Below, in pieces: positions 35,905 through 50,792 of a stretch of 64,000 nucleotides of DNA. The notes beneath the pieces were generated by a model that saw only the letters and a program-made list of their open reading frames with translations, searched no databases and was not told where the DNA came from. Position numbers and translations under genes: made by a program. Position 1 is the stretch's first letter; each line of letters opens with the position of its first letter. This stretch comes from Apteryx mantelli (lineage: Eukaryota; Chordata; Aves; Apterygiformes; Apterygidae). The DNA lies in contig NC_089985.1 of assembly GCF_036417845.1 (NCBI RefSeq), positions 25,998,583 to 26,062,582 on the forward strand, read 5' to 3'.

Positions 35905-35957
35905 TGATAACGATAACAACAATAACCACCGCCACAACAATAATAATAACAACAAAA
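35905..35957. repeat. (AAC)n/(AAT)n low-complexity tract
   Basis: Trinucleotide-like series ATAACGATAACAACAATAACC then ACAACAATAATAATAACAAC. Confidence 0.85.
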
Positions 35958-38900
35958 GGATTTTTCATAAAACATTCCCACACAGATAAGTATTATTCAT
36001 TTTTCTTCTAAAATTCCTGCTTTTTTACAAAATAGTCTTTAGAAAAGTTCATAACATGTCTTTTTCTCCTTTTCCTCCCTTCTCCCTAGTGAAATGCCTA
36101 GACCCTAATGCCAGACAGGAATTCACGGTAGCAGCTAAGTGTAAAAACTGTAATTTATAGTCCTACGGCCTCATCAAATATAATTACAAATCATGTTCCT
36201 AGTGCTGCAAATTACACAGCACTTCACCAGTGTGGGAGATGGCACGTTGCCTGTTGTGATAGATGATCCCACACCTAGAATTGACTGGCAGCTTGTATAA
36301 AATAGCCAGGCATCCCTTCTGCGCCCAGCTAATGAAGGACAGATGGTCTTTTTCTTCTTCAAGGAGAATGCTGATCAGGCTTTATCTGATATAGTTTATG
36401 TGCATATTAATTACTTGTATTAAAAGAGAATGAGTATAGTATTTTATTTGTGAACTAAAATACATCTAGATGAAGTGAAATTTTTAACTATTTCTCGCAT
36501 CTGAAATAGTATGAACTTTTCAATAATCTTTTTTTTTTCTTTGATAATGGGTGTCACTTTCATTAGCTCTAAGGCAGCCTTATGCTTTTCTGGCAGTGTA
36601 AATTCATTTATACCTGCCTCTAAGGCCTCTCTGACCTTCCAAAGTGATGTAGCAGAGGCTGAGGATAAATGAGAATCAAAATACTCTTAAAAGGACAAAA
36701 AAAGCAAAACATAACTAATGCTCTTTAATGTTCTTTTTAACCCGCCTCCTCCTCAGAAGTTCACACATAAATTGGAAAGTTATGAATGGCTCAAGGGAAA
36801 TGACTGATTCCCTTTTACCCTTTCTTTTCTCCCTTGATGTATCCCATAGCTTACTTGTTCTTTGTTGAATATAGTTGAACTCCAGTTCAGCTAATCTTGT
36901 GGCTTAAATAAAATAAATCTAACCATTTTGTGCAAACACAAGGTGATTTATACAGTGTAATGTCTCGGGCATTGTGGACTTGAGCTGTCAGGCTAAGTGC
37001 GGTGGTACTTTACCTCTGTCTTTTCAGAGCTAACCCCTGGCTCTCAGCTCCATGAGTACTTACTGGGTGTTCCCACTTTAATTCATATTAAAGTGATAAT
37101 TATGATGATTAAAATAAGAGTTCTGAGCTTTTAATGGCTTTTCTCTTCAGTGTGCTTTGCACATCTTCACTAATTGCATTAGATTCAGACCTGAATTATT
37201 GAAGACTTCTGAAAAAAACACATATTTTGGTCAAGGACAATTAGGAGGTGTTCCTGAAAACTGTTTGCACTGTTCAGGTTCAGCTGTCCATTAGTTGCTA
37301 TTACTTATACAGCACCAAAGGTGTGCCAGGAAATTTAAAGAGAGTATAAAGATCTGTAAGAAATTTTTTGCTACATTGTTCCTTACAAGAAAAAAGAAAT
37401 TTTGCTCTTTCTTCTTAGAATCCAAACCTGCCTCAGCTCACAAAGGATGTATGAACAGTGCAGTGAAAAAACACATAAAAGATAGGGCTTTGTTTCAAGA
37501 GAATCAGACAGGTCCCTGGGTGTCGAAATGAAGCCGGTTTGCATTCCCGTGCGAGGGCACTCCGTTGCGCACGCGGATAAAGCCGTGCCCTCCTGAGGAG
37601 CCGGTCACCACTGGGGAGGCGAGCGCTCACGAGGTGGCGGCAGTGGCTGATGGCACCTCACTGTGACACCAGCGCCCACCTTGCTCCCGTCCCTGCCGCA
37701 GACGCTGCTCCGGACGGGCCTTGAGTCCCAAGCCCGACCGTGGCGGCAGCTCCGGTGGAGGATTCAGGAGCACTTGTTGGCAGCGAGAGAGCCGGGCAGC
37801 ACCGGGAAGGGACAGCTCCTAATGCGACCTGCCCTGGGCTGCAAGGTCCTGCGGGAGGTGGAGAGCAAGGGGATGGGGTGGAAGAGGGGACACCTGTCTG
37901 GGAGGGACTTGTGCAAAGCCTGCAAGCGGCCGGTGGCCACCGCGCAGCACAAGGGCTCGTGCCCAATATCCTCTGGAGATCCTCTCGGAAACCCATCCGC
38001 TGCTGGAGCCAGGTGCGATCAACAGTGTCATCCTTTTGGTACAAAAAATATGTCAGCACTAGCAACAGTATCAGGCCTCACTCTAACGAGTTTAATGAAT
38101 GTGACTCAAGGGATATTTCAGGTAGAAGGAGAAATGTGGGATTTCTTGTGTGTGTTTAATTAGGACACTTGGCAACTGGGTAAACTCTAATTGCCATCTA
38201 GCGCTCACAATCTTGCCAAGGAGTGAAGAGGGCTATTGATTTCCATCTCAGCTCAGGACTTACTTCTGAGTGCTCATCAGCTTGATGTGCACTTCATTCC
38301 CTGCCTCTGCTTTGTGCAAGCTAGAGTTGCTTTCACCTGCAGATGTCAGTGGGGGTTCAGGGGAGTGTGCGCACAGAACTGTAAAGAGTCAATTATGAAC
38401 CTGTCTCTCTTATCACCCTGTCAGTGCGCAATGTGCTGTCAGTTTTGGAGAATCTCCACATCTCTAGGTCCTTATATAAAAATCCTTTTACAAGCCTCAT
38501 TGCTGTAGTGTCCAGTTGCCTCCCAAAAACAAAACAGGCATAGAAAGATCCTTCTCTCTTTGGTCAACAGGAGCAAGGCAATGTTTATGTTATATGAAGC
38601 ATGTTGGTTTATAATGTGGTGTTACAAAGCAGAGGACTAGAGGTCCACTAGAGGTGGATTTTGCATTTCACTTTGAAGACACCGATGTTCACAGCTGACA
38701 TTATCTCTTTTGGGGGAAGCTTCCAAATTTCATCGGCTAGATGCCAGGAAAGCTGTCTCTTGCACAGACACGTTTCTGGCTGTAGTTGACAGTTTCATTG
38801 TTGCAGGAGAACGAAGCTGGTTGAAACAGAGACACGATGAGAAAACTCACATGCAGACACAAAGTGTAGCAATTTAATTAGAAAAAAATTAAAGGGCATT

Positions 38901-41630
38901 TGGAGGGAAAAGGTTGAGGAGGGAGAAGGAGATAGCATTGCCTTTGCAAAACTAGCAAAAATATGGATTTGCAGGGATTTACAATTCAATTGGCAAATAG
39001 CATCATTACACACAAAAAAGTTTCTAGACAACTAATCTAACACTGTACACGTAAGGGAGATTGCTGTGCTTATGCAGGGTAGGCATCTGCGTGTGGTTTT
39101 CTGAAATTAAAAAATAAAGGTTAGAGTAATGATTTCTCTTCCGCTGAGGAATGGATAATTAGTAAAATGCTACGTATTTTGCATTCAGCAGATAGAACTT
39201 CTAAATATAGGAACTTGCATCATTTGGTGCCCCAGGGACATTGCAGACTGTTATACCATGCACAACACCGTAAAAATAATCATGATCAATAGTAAAAATT
39301 GCTAGATATACCTCATTCTATGAAAATTATTTGTATACCAAATGGGAAGAAACATAAATGCATAAGGGGCTGGCTTTCCTTCTGCATGTGCTTTGAACTG
39401 GAGTGACTTTACTGGAATGACCTTGCCCTTGCAGTAGTGATAGGGTGGAATCAGTCCCCAGATATCTGAATATCAAGGAAAAGTGGTAAAATTAAATGGT
39501 GGCTTATAAATTAAAATGAAAGTAGTATTTGTCTAATGTCAAAAAAGTAATATTGTCTAATAACATTGTAAAACATTTCCATTGCAGCTGTATATTTTAA
39601 AAGTGACTTTTTTTGACTTACTAGGAAAGGAACACCTAACATCGAACACCATGATGATTGACTAGTAATATCTCAGTTTTCTTTGTTTGTCTGTGTTTAA
39701 GAAAGCTTTAACTTGATGCAGTAGAGAAAAATAATATTTCCAAATGCAAAGTGGTCCTCTTGGAAACAGTGATTTATTTCCTTATGACTTTAATAACTAA
39801 TCCCATTAAAATAGCCAATAGTGGAAGGCAAACCTTATATGTGGACAAGACAGTGGAAATGAAAAAAGTAAGTTTTAGATCCCTACTTGCCAACTTTAAA
39901 ATGGGAAAATGATGCATTTTCTATTGTTTAGTTAGATCTTGACCTTCATCTCATGCTATTAGAGTATTTTTAAATCATGATGTCACTGTTGCCTTACTTT
40001 CATGTATATATATCTCCTTTTCTAATCAGGAGATGACAATATACACAGCAAAGGTAATCTGGGACCTCAGACAGCCGTTAAAATACAACAGCTATTGATA
40101 TATCTCCTTTGTTAAGCAGTGTTGGGTTAAGTCTCATTTTGTACCCGAGCAGTTCTACTGTTTGTAACAAAATACCTCCCACATGACACTGTCCTGTCAT
40201 CTTCACTGTTTCTGGTGAGATTTTAAGAAGTGACTCATATTTTGGTGTGTCCTACTTAGGATACCTCAGATGTTGCTTTTTCCAAGGCACTTCCCCAAGC
40301 CTTTGACCTTCAGACTGCTTTCAGGTGTTGAAAGAGAAGTACCCAGAACTGGAAATGCCTGAAATCATTAGCTGTCTTCTTTAAAAATATGTCTTTATCT
40401 TCTTTCTTTTGTGAAAAATAAATAAAAGAGGGCTTTTCCCTCTGCTATTAAAAAAGTTGTTTCAAATGACTTCCTAATTGAAAGGAATGAATAAGTCTGA
40501 AGTTCCATTCCTGCATTAATGCATTGTTAAAGTGAGCAGATAATTATACTTTGGGTTTATATATCCTGTAAAGCTACTACCGTAATCATTAAATAATTAT
40601 ATTTAATTTAGATGCACAATAAAATTTCTTCCATTCCCACTTACTGTGCTCATTTGCATATGGTATTTATTCGCTGATCCTGAGTGAACTAAGAATATGA
40701 GCACTCTGAGGTGCTAGGCTATATGTGTCATAGCAGTAAGGAGCACAACTGGCAAAATGCATGAAGTATATTTTTTTGTTACTGCTTTCAGAGGAATCAA
40801 TATGAGGGCTATCTACTTTCAGTGCTAATTTTGTCTTTGCGGCTATGTTGTTAAAGGCATGACTGGTTCTCTCCCCTTGAGCTCCCAAACGCATTTCAAA
40901 CACAGCTGAACTCATGCAGTCAACAAAGCTACTGGCAAGCGTATTCTGTATGTGAACTGATTTCTTCTAACAGCTTAGGAAAGACAACATTCATTCCTTT
41001 CAAATAACATGACTGACAATGCTTGTATCTCATATGTCTATCTAAAATTAAAGTGGTTGGATTTCCATAAAATATTAAATTACCATCAAATGTAGAAAGG
41101 TAGGGATTTTGAAATATCAACATGTCAGACAGAAGTGTGAGCAACAGTACAGAAATTTCGCAGTGTATAGCTCAAAAATGGGAATGCTTCCCATTAAACT
41201 GATGTGTAATAGAAGTCTTTTGTATTACAAAGCTCTCATGTTCAAAAATTTAAAGGTCATAGGAAGTCCTCAGGATTTGGGGAAAAAGAGTTGTAAACAT
41301 CAGTTTCAAGACACTACCAGAAAAGGTGAATGAGATTTTTCACTGGTGTAATTTAGCATAGTTCCCTAGAGTTGAATCCATACAGACAGGTGATTACATA
41401 GAACTAAATGGGAGGAAGTGATTTTTTGGTAGAATTCTTGCTAATCAAGTGAAAGGATAGGAGATTTGTATTGTATATAGAAGGTTGGGGTTTTTTAACA
41501 GTAGTAATTCAGTTTGATCTACCTTTTGCCCTTTGAGTTTGGAATATTAAGTCTGAATTAGCCTTTGTGCCAATCTGTGGGAGAATTCAGATAAACCCTG
41601 TGAAATCTGAGAATGGGTTTAACAGTAATT

Positions 41631-42370
41631 TTGTGAAGTTCAGCAAGGAGAAGAGCAGAGATCTGCAATGGGCGGAGCAGCCCCATGCACCCAAACAGGG
41701 CAGGAATGAACAGGCTGAGTAAAAGCCCTGCTCAACAGGACTTGAAGGCTACCATGGGTACCAGGTTCACATGCTCTGCAAATATGCAAACAGTACATTG
41801 GGCTGCATTAGGAGGATTATGGCCAGCAAACGGAGAAGTTATTATTCCCCTCTACTTTGTACTGGTGCGGCCATATCTAGAATATTGTATCCAGTCTGGG
41901 GCTCTCAGGTCAAGAGGGATATTGAGAAACTGGAGACTGTCCAGCAGAGGATTACCAAAGTCATTAGGGGTCTGGGGTGCCTCACCTACAAGGAGAGATT
42001 GGGGGAGTTAAGCTTGTTTAGCCTGGAAAAGAGAAGACTAAGGCTAATATCAACCTGTGACTGCTTGAAGGGCACTGACATACACAGCAGAGACAAATTC
42101 ATCTCAATAGATGCAGACGATAAAACAGGTGGCTATGGTCAGAAGCTGTAGCTTGAGAGGTTCAGACTGGACATTAGGAAAAACTTTTTCATTACAACGG
42201 TGGTGCAACACTGAACAAGGTCACCCAGAGGGGTGGTGGAAACGCCGTCCTTAGACATTCTCAGGAATCAGCTAGACAAAGCTAGCATTGGCAATAGTCC
42301 CACTTGGAGTGGGAAGCTAGACTAGAGATCTCCAGAGGTCTCTTCCAACCAACATTTCGTGATTTCTTAC
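41631..42370 (+). mobile_element. CR1 LINE, 5'-truncated, 3' end at the right
   Basis: Sense-strand CR1 text begins near GTGAAGTTCAGCAAGGAGAA and CCCCATGCACCC. It continues through TGCATTAGGAGGATTATGG, GGCCATATCTAGAATATTGT, GGAAAAGAGAAGACTAAGG and GACATTAGGAAAAAC, and ends AGACTAGAGATCTCCAGAGG-TCTCTTCCAACC. The order agrees with the CR1 ORF2 terminus and 3' UTR. Internal stops and divergence show it is inactive. Confidence 0.88.
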
Positions 42371-42449
42371 ATGGACGAATAATTGAACAAATGAGAAGAA
42401 ACAAGATTAGGAATAAATGTTATTTTCTCAGTAGACAGGGCTGACTGAC

Positions 42450-42720
42450 AGACTCCTGAGGGATTTCTGTTGGACTTTGTGCTCTTCAGCACGTTCATAA
42501 ATGATCTGAGGAAAGAAGGTGAATAGTCAGATGAAAAAGTTGCTGATGCTACTAAGTTACTTAGCAGTACTCTGATTATAAATCCTCAGCACAACTCTGC
42601 TTGCAGGACAATAAAAGAGCAGATAACATTTACTCAAGGGATAGAGAAACATGATCCTAATGCTGAGTACACAGCGATGGGCTCTGATCTACTGAGATTC
42701 AGAAAACAGATCTTGAAGTT
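42450..42720 (+). mobile_element. Second, diverged CR1 fragment lacking the 3' end
   Basis: TTGGACTTTGTGCTCTTCAG, ACGTTCATAAATGATCTGAG, GATGAAAAAGTTGCTGATGC and GCGATGGGCTCTGATCTACT correspond to a CR1 segment that normally lies upstream of the one at 41,631. It is therefore a separate copy or a rearranged part. The call depends on recalled consensus. Confidence 0.55.
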
Positions 42721-42724
42721 CCAC

Positions 42725-45700
42725 AAGCGCTTCAGCTCACCATTCCCTCAGGATCAAAAGCGAAGTGCTATCAAGGGTGCCTCATCTCCTGTTGGTCCAT
42801 CGGTTTATCTGGTGAAGTCAGTGCCCTCCGCTGCAGCGTGCAGTTTCATTACTTGTCAGGGAAATTGTTGGCAGTAGAAGTTCTGTTCCTTCCTGACCCA
42901 CACCTTAACTAACTGCTCCATTTCTCCGCTCTTTTTCAGCTGGTGAGTTAGAGGTATCCAGAAACCTCTTGATTAAGTGACAAGGAACAGCACAAGCTAA
43001 AAAGGACCAAACTGATCACCTGGTGTCTCCGCAAGTCTTCTAGCTGGTGTCATTACCCTGGCTGCTGCTTGCTTCCTATGGAAGCATCCACACGTTGTTC
43101 CCATATGGAGGGGCGAAGATCTACTGAACATCTTCCTTTGAAGAAGAAAAGATTTTTTAATGTCTATTTTGAGACGGATTACAGCAAGAGTTATTGCCAT
43201 GAGCCTCGACATATTCATACTGAGGCTAATCTGTGTATTTTTTTCATGTTATACAGCCTCTTTACTCTGACACTTAGGACAGCATATTAATAAACTCAGT
43301 AAAAAAGCATACTGGAAATCTTTGACTTTCTTAGTTTAATTTATGATGTATTAACCTGTTTGTCTCCAACACTAATCTCAGTGCCAAGGTAGGTGGCAAA
43401 AGAACTGCTTGCCATTTGCAAGCACACAAAGGAAATCACAAAGTTGACGGCTTGTGTGTGTGTATGTATATATATGTATATATATATATATATACATATA
43501 CCTCCATAATCTCTTTCTTCAGGATACAATGCTAATGCCACTTAACCATTTGCATGTAAATATACTGTTTCATAGTTACATTTGCAGATTGTTGACCAAG
43601 TCAGCACCAAAAATGTACCAAGCATTTACAAACCAAGGCAAAAGATGAGTGATAGGAAAGGCTGGGGATTCTTTCTCAGGCAGCCAGCTCCTGGAAGGAA
43701 CAGGAAATACAAACTAAAAAAAGCAAAAAATGCTACAGTCAAGTGTCACTGCATCTTACCTGAGCTTGCAAGGGCTCTTCAGGCAATAAAACCAAAGGAC
43801 AGCCTGCCACACCTGCAGGGGTGCTGCCAACAGGTCAGCTGGCTCATCAGAAAAGGAAAATGTAGACTTAGAATAAACAACTCAAATCGCTTTGCAAAGG
43901 TCTTGTGTCCTTTAGAAAATATTAATCTGTATCAGTCAGCATTTTTAAGCTTTTTTTTTTAGGGAGTAGAATAAATATATTGTTTCAGTGACAGACTGAA
44001 GGAAAGAAAAAACGTGTGCATGAGCCCAGTCACGTCATGCAGCCCTGTGTCAGGAGCCATGACTTCCCAAAGACTTTATCCTGCTCTTCCTTCCGGCAGC
44101 CCTTTGCCCTGCCTTTTCCCTGAGCTCCTGGGGCAGCCCGTGATGGACTCGTGCAGCACCGGTGTCCCTGTGCCAAGTCATACCACCCTTTTCGCGTTCG
44201 GGAGGCACATTGAACCATAGCTGTGTGAGTGTGAATGGCATGAGCCATCCCCTTTCTACTGCAGGAGCTGATCTGTTCTTGCCAAGCTAATAAAATAGCA
44301 CACTTTATTAAAAATGCTGTCAGATACCAGGAAAAAGTCTTGCAGTCTAATTTTCCCAGGGCAGCCACCACAAGAACAAATTGCAAAGCACTTATCCTAG
44401 CCTTGTCTCCTCTCTCCTCTCTCTCTCCCAGCTGGCGTGGTATTGCTAGCCTGTTTCTGGGAAATACATCCATCAGTGAAACAAATGCTGTCTTCCCATT
44501 CTTTTCTGTAAGAAAGAAGTCAAATGTTACTCAGTATAAATTTCCACATAGCGCTATTCTCACTTTTACCTTTTAGTCCTGGTCATGTGAACCTGTGGTA
44601 CCTAACCCATGTTTTTCTCTAATTCAGCAAGAGCGTTCTCCCCTACAGAGAAAGAAGGGCAGAAGGGCATGTGAGACACAGTGAAGGTGAGGAGATAGGA
44701 GCACAGAATACAAATAATCAAAATTGTGCATCTGTCCCCCAAATGATCTGTTTGTTCAACCAAGTAAATCCAAAAGCTGATCCTGGCTGTGCTGGTGCAA
44801 CCTATTGTAACAAAACACGTGGGAAGACCACAAATGCTATGAATGCCCTGCGCATCTGAGCTTTGCCCGTGCTCCTCAGGGCCATGTGTCATGGCAACAA
44901 TGCGGCCAAAGTTGACTTTTAAAGAATTGTGCTTTGACAGCAGTCTCCCCACCACTGCCCAGCTGCCAGCTGATGGAAATTCCTGCTTCTCCAGAGTATG
45001 CAAAATGCCAGCTGAGAAAATGCCCAGTGCATTATCCCACAGCAGACAAAACAAATATTGTGTTTCTCATGAACCAGCTATATATAGAATTAAGCTCTGC
45101 TCAAGTTCAGCTCAGGCGAGAGAAAATACTGCTCTCCAAAAGAATTTCTCTGCACACTGGCAGATACATGGGTGATTTACGCCGTCTAGAAGAGATTGGT
45201 CTCCCCTCCCACGAGCAAGCTGTTCCATAAAGAACAGGTGAAGAGCTAAATCTGTTAAGCATTTTGAAAAAGTAGAAATGCTGGGGAGCTTGTCAGTACA
45301 GTGGGTGAAATCGAGCGGGGTGACTTGTTGCTCGGCTGAGGTCAAAGTCTTTAGCTCCTCTAAATGTTACCTACATGACTCCCAACCACTAATTCTTTAG
45401 TGAGAATACTGCTTAACTGAATCCCTGTGCTGTTTTGTGTTCTAGTACTACAGCAGAAACTGAAAACTTACATAAACTACCTGAGTGAAACAGCACCACT
45501 TGGACAAATTAACTCCTTTGAGTCACTTTTCATGTATCTAAAGCATGAGTAAAATAATATTTTCTCTTCTACGTATGTGTGTAAGACCCAGCTCTGTATC
45601 TTTACTAACAGAACGACCCACTGATCCCAATGGGAACCTTTCCTGCAGAAGGCATGTTTGTAAAGCCGTCTGATTACCTGAAGCTCTGAAGAAGTGTTTG

Positions 45701-46220
45701 CTTCTATTAATAATGGCATGTGGCTGTGAAGTAGTTGTGTAGTCTTCTACTGAGATGAAGAAATCACTTAAACTTGTATTCCATTTAAAAAGCAAAACTT
45801 GAAAATATTACCCAGCGTCTCACTATCCTGCTGGTATAGATTCACACCACCTTAATGAGAAGAGTTGCTGACTGAAGGGCTGAGTTGCCTTTTTGTCCTG
45901 GTTTCTCATGTCTTAATAGTGTGAGATGCCCATAAGGCTTTAGAGATGAAGGTGTCGTTCCAGCATCTGTAAGTGATGGAAAGGATGTTCAAATGGAGTA
46001 GCCCTGTGGCACTGCTGAGCAATCAGCCCACTTGGTACGCTTTTGTATTCAGCAGGGACCCAAATTCGAGTTTGTCACTGCCGCACAAACTGTTCAACGG
46101 CAGTAACCTTCATTCACTTAGTGTTTTACACAAACATCGTACATGTGATACACACTAGGGCACTTCGGAATCATTATTATCTAGCTGTTTTCACTAAAAT
46201 TACCAATCATTTTCAATGTG
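42725..46220. other. Intergenic, no gene supported
   Basis: Ordinary sequence with one TG/TA microsatellite at 43,452-43,500. Open frames of 100-150 codons here (for example minus 44,602-45,054 and minus 44,030-44,473) have no recognisable domain. Confidence 0.55.
43452..43500. repeat. (TG)n/(TA)n microsatellite
   Basis: TGTGTGTGTGTATGTATATA then a run of TA units with occasional GT and CA. Confidence 0.9.
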
Positions 46221-46224
46221 AGAG

Positions 46225-46540
46225 CAATAACAGCTGGACTGGTTGGGACCTCTTCCAGTCCATCCTTCTTCCCCAGCACTAGCTATCTGCTCCTGAGAGG
46301 TATTTCTTTAACCTCTTCTTAAAAACCTCCCATACAGAGGCCGCATGTTCCTCCCAGCCAATCTTTTCCAGTGCTCCTTATTGTTAGAAAGTTTTCTGCA
46401 CTTTTCCTTGCAGCAGTTTAAGTCTGTTACCTGTCTTGTACCTCATGAATATGGAGAACAGATTTTTTTCCCTTCATCTTTGTAGCAGCTTTTTTGCAAA
46501 CTGTCCTCAAGTTATGGCTGTAAAAAAATCCTATCAATAT
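46225..46540 (-). mobile_element. Old CR1-family fragment, minus orientation
   Basis: The plus strand reads like the complement of an ancient CR1 3' region: GGGACCTCTTCCAGTCCATCC, then TCTTAAAAACCTCCCATACA, CCAATCTTTTCCAGTGCTCC, GAAAGTTTTCTGCAC and GCAGCAGTTTAAGTCTGTTA. It is far more diverged than the other CR1 copies. Subfamily (CR1-L3-like or similar) is a guess. Confidence 0.7.
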
Positions 46541-46544
46541 GCTG

Positions 46545-49365
46545 CTGGGGATTTTGTCAAATGAATGAAATTTTACTCTGATTATTGATGACTTTTCTGT
46601 CAGAACTTTTAAACTATATCTTCTTTTTCAATATCTAGTGCTTTCTGCTGAAAGTGAATATACTATTCACATATGCTTCCTCAAGTACATTTTGCAAAGC
46701 AATTTTCTTTTCGCTGTCACTGTCAGCAGATGACTCTGTGTAGTGTCAGTCACAAAAAAAAATGTATTTGCATCCTTTTCTATATTTTCTGTATAATGTG
46801 TTTCCCTCTTTCTACATACAGCTTTCTCTGATACCATTTAAGTGGTCTGCATTACATCTTCCATTACAAGAATTTTTGTCCGTCATCTTGTATGAATTCC
46901 ATAGTGCCACAGTTTTTTCTTGCTAGCAGGTAGTATCTTTGCTCTTTTCCACTAGCCACTCCACCAGGACAAAATTACACCAGGAAAATACTGAATATAC
47001 AGCAAGGCAGACAAGAAATAGTATGTAGCTGATTGTAGCTGACCCATTTTGCATTACTGCATATGATGAATTTTAACATCACTCCCACAAGACTGTGTGA
47101 ACACATTCTATTATGCAATGTTAATTTGTGAGTAAACTAATATTTTGTGCAGCTTATTATAACTATGCACAATTTTGCTGCAGCTGCATCTGTTCATAGA
47201 TTGTTAATGATGCATTTCTTTTGAACATAATTAATAGAACAATTACTATCAGCAAACAGTTCTTCATTTGTATTTAAACTGCATGGTTTTACATATTTAA
47301 GGAGCTATAGATAACTTTTTTTACTGTACAGTTGTTACTTCTGTAACTATGTCTAAATAGATAACATTTTGTATTTCCACAAAACATTACATTCTTCGCC
47401 TACCACTGTTCATAAAGCAATACTTCATTCTCCTTCCTTGTCTCCCATAATATGAAAAGGTATTTAGAAGATGTTAGAAATGATGTTTAGCCACCTCACA
47501 GAGCGCAGCCATAGGGCATCTGAGGTCATTCTCCGTCGGTGATAATGCCTCTGGGTCAAACCTCGCTGTCCTAGCATAGAGTCTGTGCGCATGATGACTG
47601 CATGACATCACCTAATAGCTCATATTGCTGTAATCTTAATGAGATTTAAAAATTGTCATAGCTTATACATTCACAAGGTATTTATGAATGTCAAAAAATC
47701 TGTATTGACTAGAACTTTCCAATTCAGTGGCTGTGAGAACAACTAGTTGCAGGACTTTTTCACATAGGAACCCTGGCAATTTTTTTATTACACGTGGATA
47801 GCAACATTTTTTCATCTGGCTAAAAGTCATGCTAACAAAATACAAAACCAAAAGTGTGCCATTGGACAAACCCCAAATCTGTAAAGGGTTAAAATATTCT
47901 TTAATGACCATGGGATGATCACACAAAATCATTACACTCAGCAAGCTTTAATACCATGTAATAGAAATGGTAAATACCATTTCTAGTGGTTTTCTCAAGA
48001 ATTTGTTACGTCCTAAATGACAGCAACTCAATTACCTGCCCATTTGTTTAAGGAGAATAATATTTGCACCTTATTCAGTGAATCACAGTTATTCAAATCA
48101 TAGCACCTTTGTACATGATATCTGTAAAAGCTGCCTTTACAGGGCATTTGGAGAACAAGTGAAAAACGCAGATGATGCAGCCAGCTGCCACTTTGAAAAC
48201 ACACTTCAATATTTACTTCATGGTATTCATTAGTCCTTTTCCAAAGCCCCAGAGGTGTGACCGCTTCCACGACAGCCCAGCCGAAGTCATCGGGGTTTGT
48301 CTGAGCTCTGAAGGAGGCACCCGCAGCCACACCTGGACGGAGACCTCCCCAGCTCATCCTTGTGGTTCGAGGGATGCGGAAAGACAGTCTTGCCGGTGCA
48401 AGGAGAGCTGGAAGGAAAGTAGTACGCCCGCTCCTGCCAATGGCTGCTCCCACAAAGCCGGGCCTGGGGCAGTGCGTCCTTCGCCTTCCCTCTGGAAGCC
48501 AGCCTGGATAAGGGCTGGAAGGAAGAAGGGATGGGTTTTTTTCTGCGGAAAAGATGAAAAATCCTCGTTGTCTCTGAGGCAGAGGTGGGGCAAAAGGCTG
48601 GTCCCCTACTGCCCCTCAGAGATGGGAGCTTTGGTGGCCTAAAGGAGTGGACAAAGGTGGAGAAGCTCGCAAGGAGGATGGGCCTGTAAAAAGCAAGAGT
48701 GACTTGGAAGTCTGGGTTTTATTTCCTTTGGATTTGTGTTTGGCACTGTCTTCCCTCGCTGGAGAACTCTTTGTTCGGCTCTATGTATAAATCATCCGGC
48801 CACCTGCCCTGGCCCCAGGGGGCTGGCTGGCGACCACCGAGGAGCAGAGGCAGAGAGCACCATGCATCGTGCCAGAGGTGAGCAGCTTTCCTGTTCTGCC
48901 CGCCGAGTTCAAATGGATGTAGAACCAGGTGCAAGGATATGCAGGTGTCTGAATTTCATCAGCATAAGGATGTGTTTACTAAGATTGTGCTAAATTAAAA
49001 CTTGGAGATGCTGTTACAGAAATGACCTTATATCCACAAAGGTCCTAGAATTATTTGAAGTTAATGGGAGCTTTGCCTCTGACTTAAGAAAAAAAAAAAA
49101 TCATTTTGGTGCTTATGCTGATAGCAAAGGGTAGAGCACACCACCGCCAACGTAGCCATGAACAAGGGCAGAGCTCGAGCTCATCCCTCCATGCGCGGCC
49201 ACAATCCAGCTACTGCCAAACGCTGGTTAGGCGACGCTCACCCAGCAGAAAAGAGATTTACACATCCTGACACCGACTCTCTGATCAGCACGGGAGAGTC
49301 AAGCGCAGCCTAGCTTTCTCTCGAATATCGTCTTTCAGTATGAAGGGTTGAAATGAGATTTGTTT
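46545..49365. other. Intergenic, no gene supported
   Basis: AT-rich up to about 48,150, then gradually GC-richer towards the DDAH1 island. Sequence around 47,080-47,240 has the AT-rich, repeat-free look of conserved non-coding DNA but this cannot be tested from one genome. No exon recognised. Confidence 0.5.
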
Positions 49366-49514
49366 TCTATTCGGAAGCGGAGGGCTTTGCCGGCCGCCTC
49401 GGCGGCCGAGCGGGCAGGCGGCGGCGGCGGTGTACCCTACAGGCGACGCGCGGCTCCCGGGGCACGGCGGGCCCTCCGCACGGCACCGTTTCCTTTCCCA
49501 AACGCGCACGCTGA

Positions 49515-50792
<1,278 letters not shown>

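Larger units (their letters stand above)
30130..41625. other. Intergenic, no gene supported
   Basis: Mostly AT-rich, unique-looking sequence. It holds a 40-bp imperfect tandem duplication (32,376-32,455), a TGACTCAGC AP-1/MARE-type site (35,083-35,091), a low-complexity (AAC/AAT)n tract (35,905-35,957), a GC-richer patch (37,515-37,995) and another TGACTCA near 40,232. No coding exon or RNA gene was recognised. Confidence 0.55.

Noticed and set aside
37658-38163. Open frames of 135-166 codons on both strands near 37.7-38.2 kb
   Set aside because: GC-richer patch with mutually overlapping frames, no domain and no splice structure that I can support.
41685-42151. Open frames of 108 and 126 codons
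   Set aside because: They are fragments of CR1 ORF2 end and 3' region, not a host gene.
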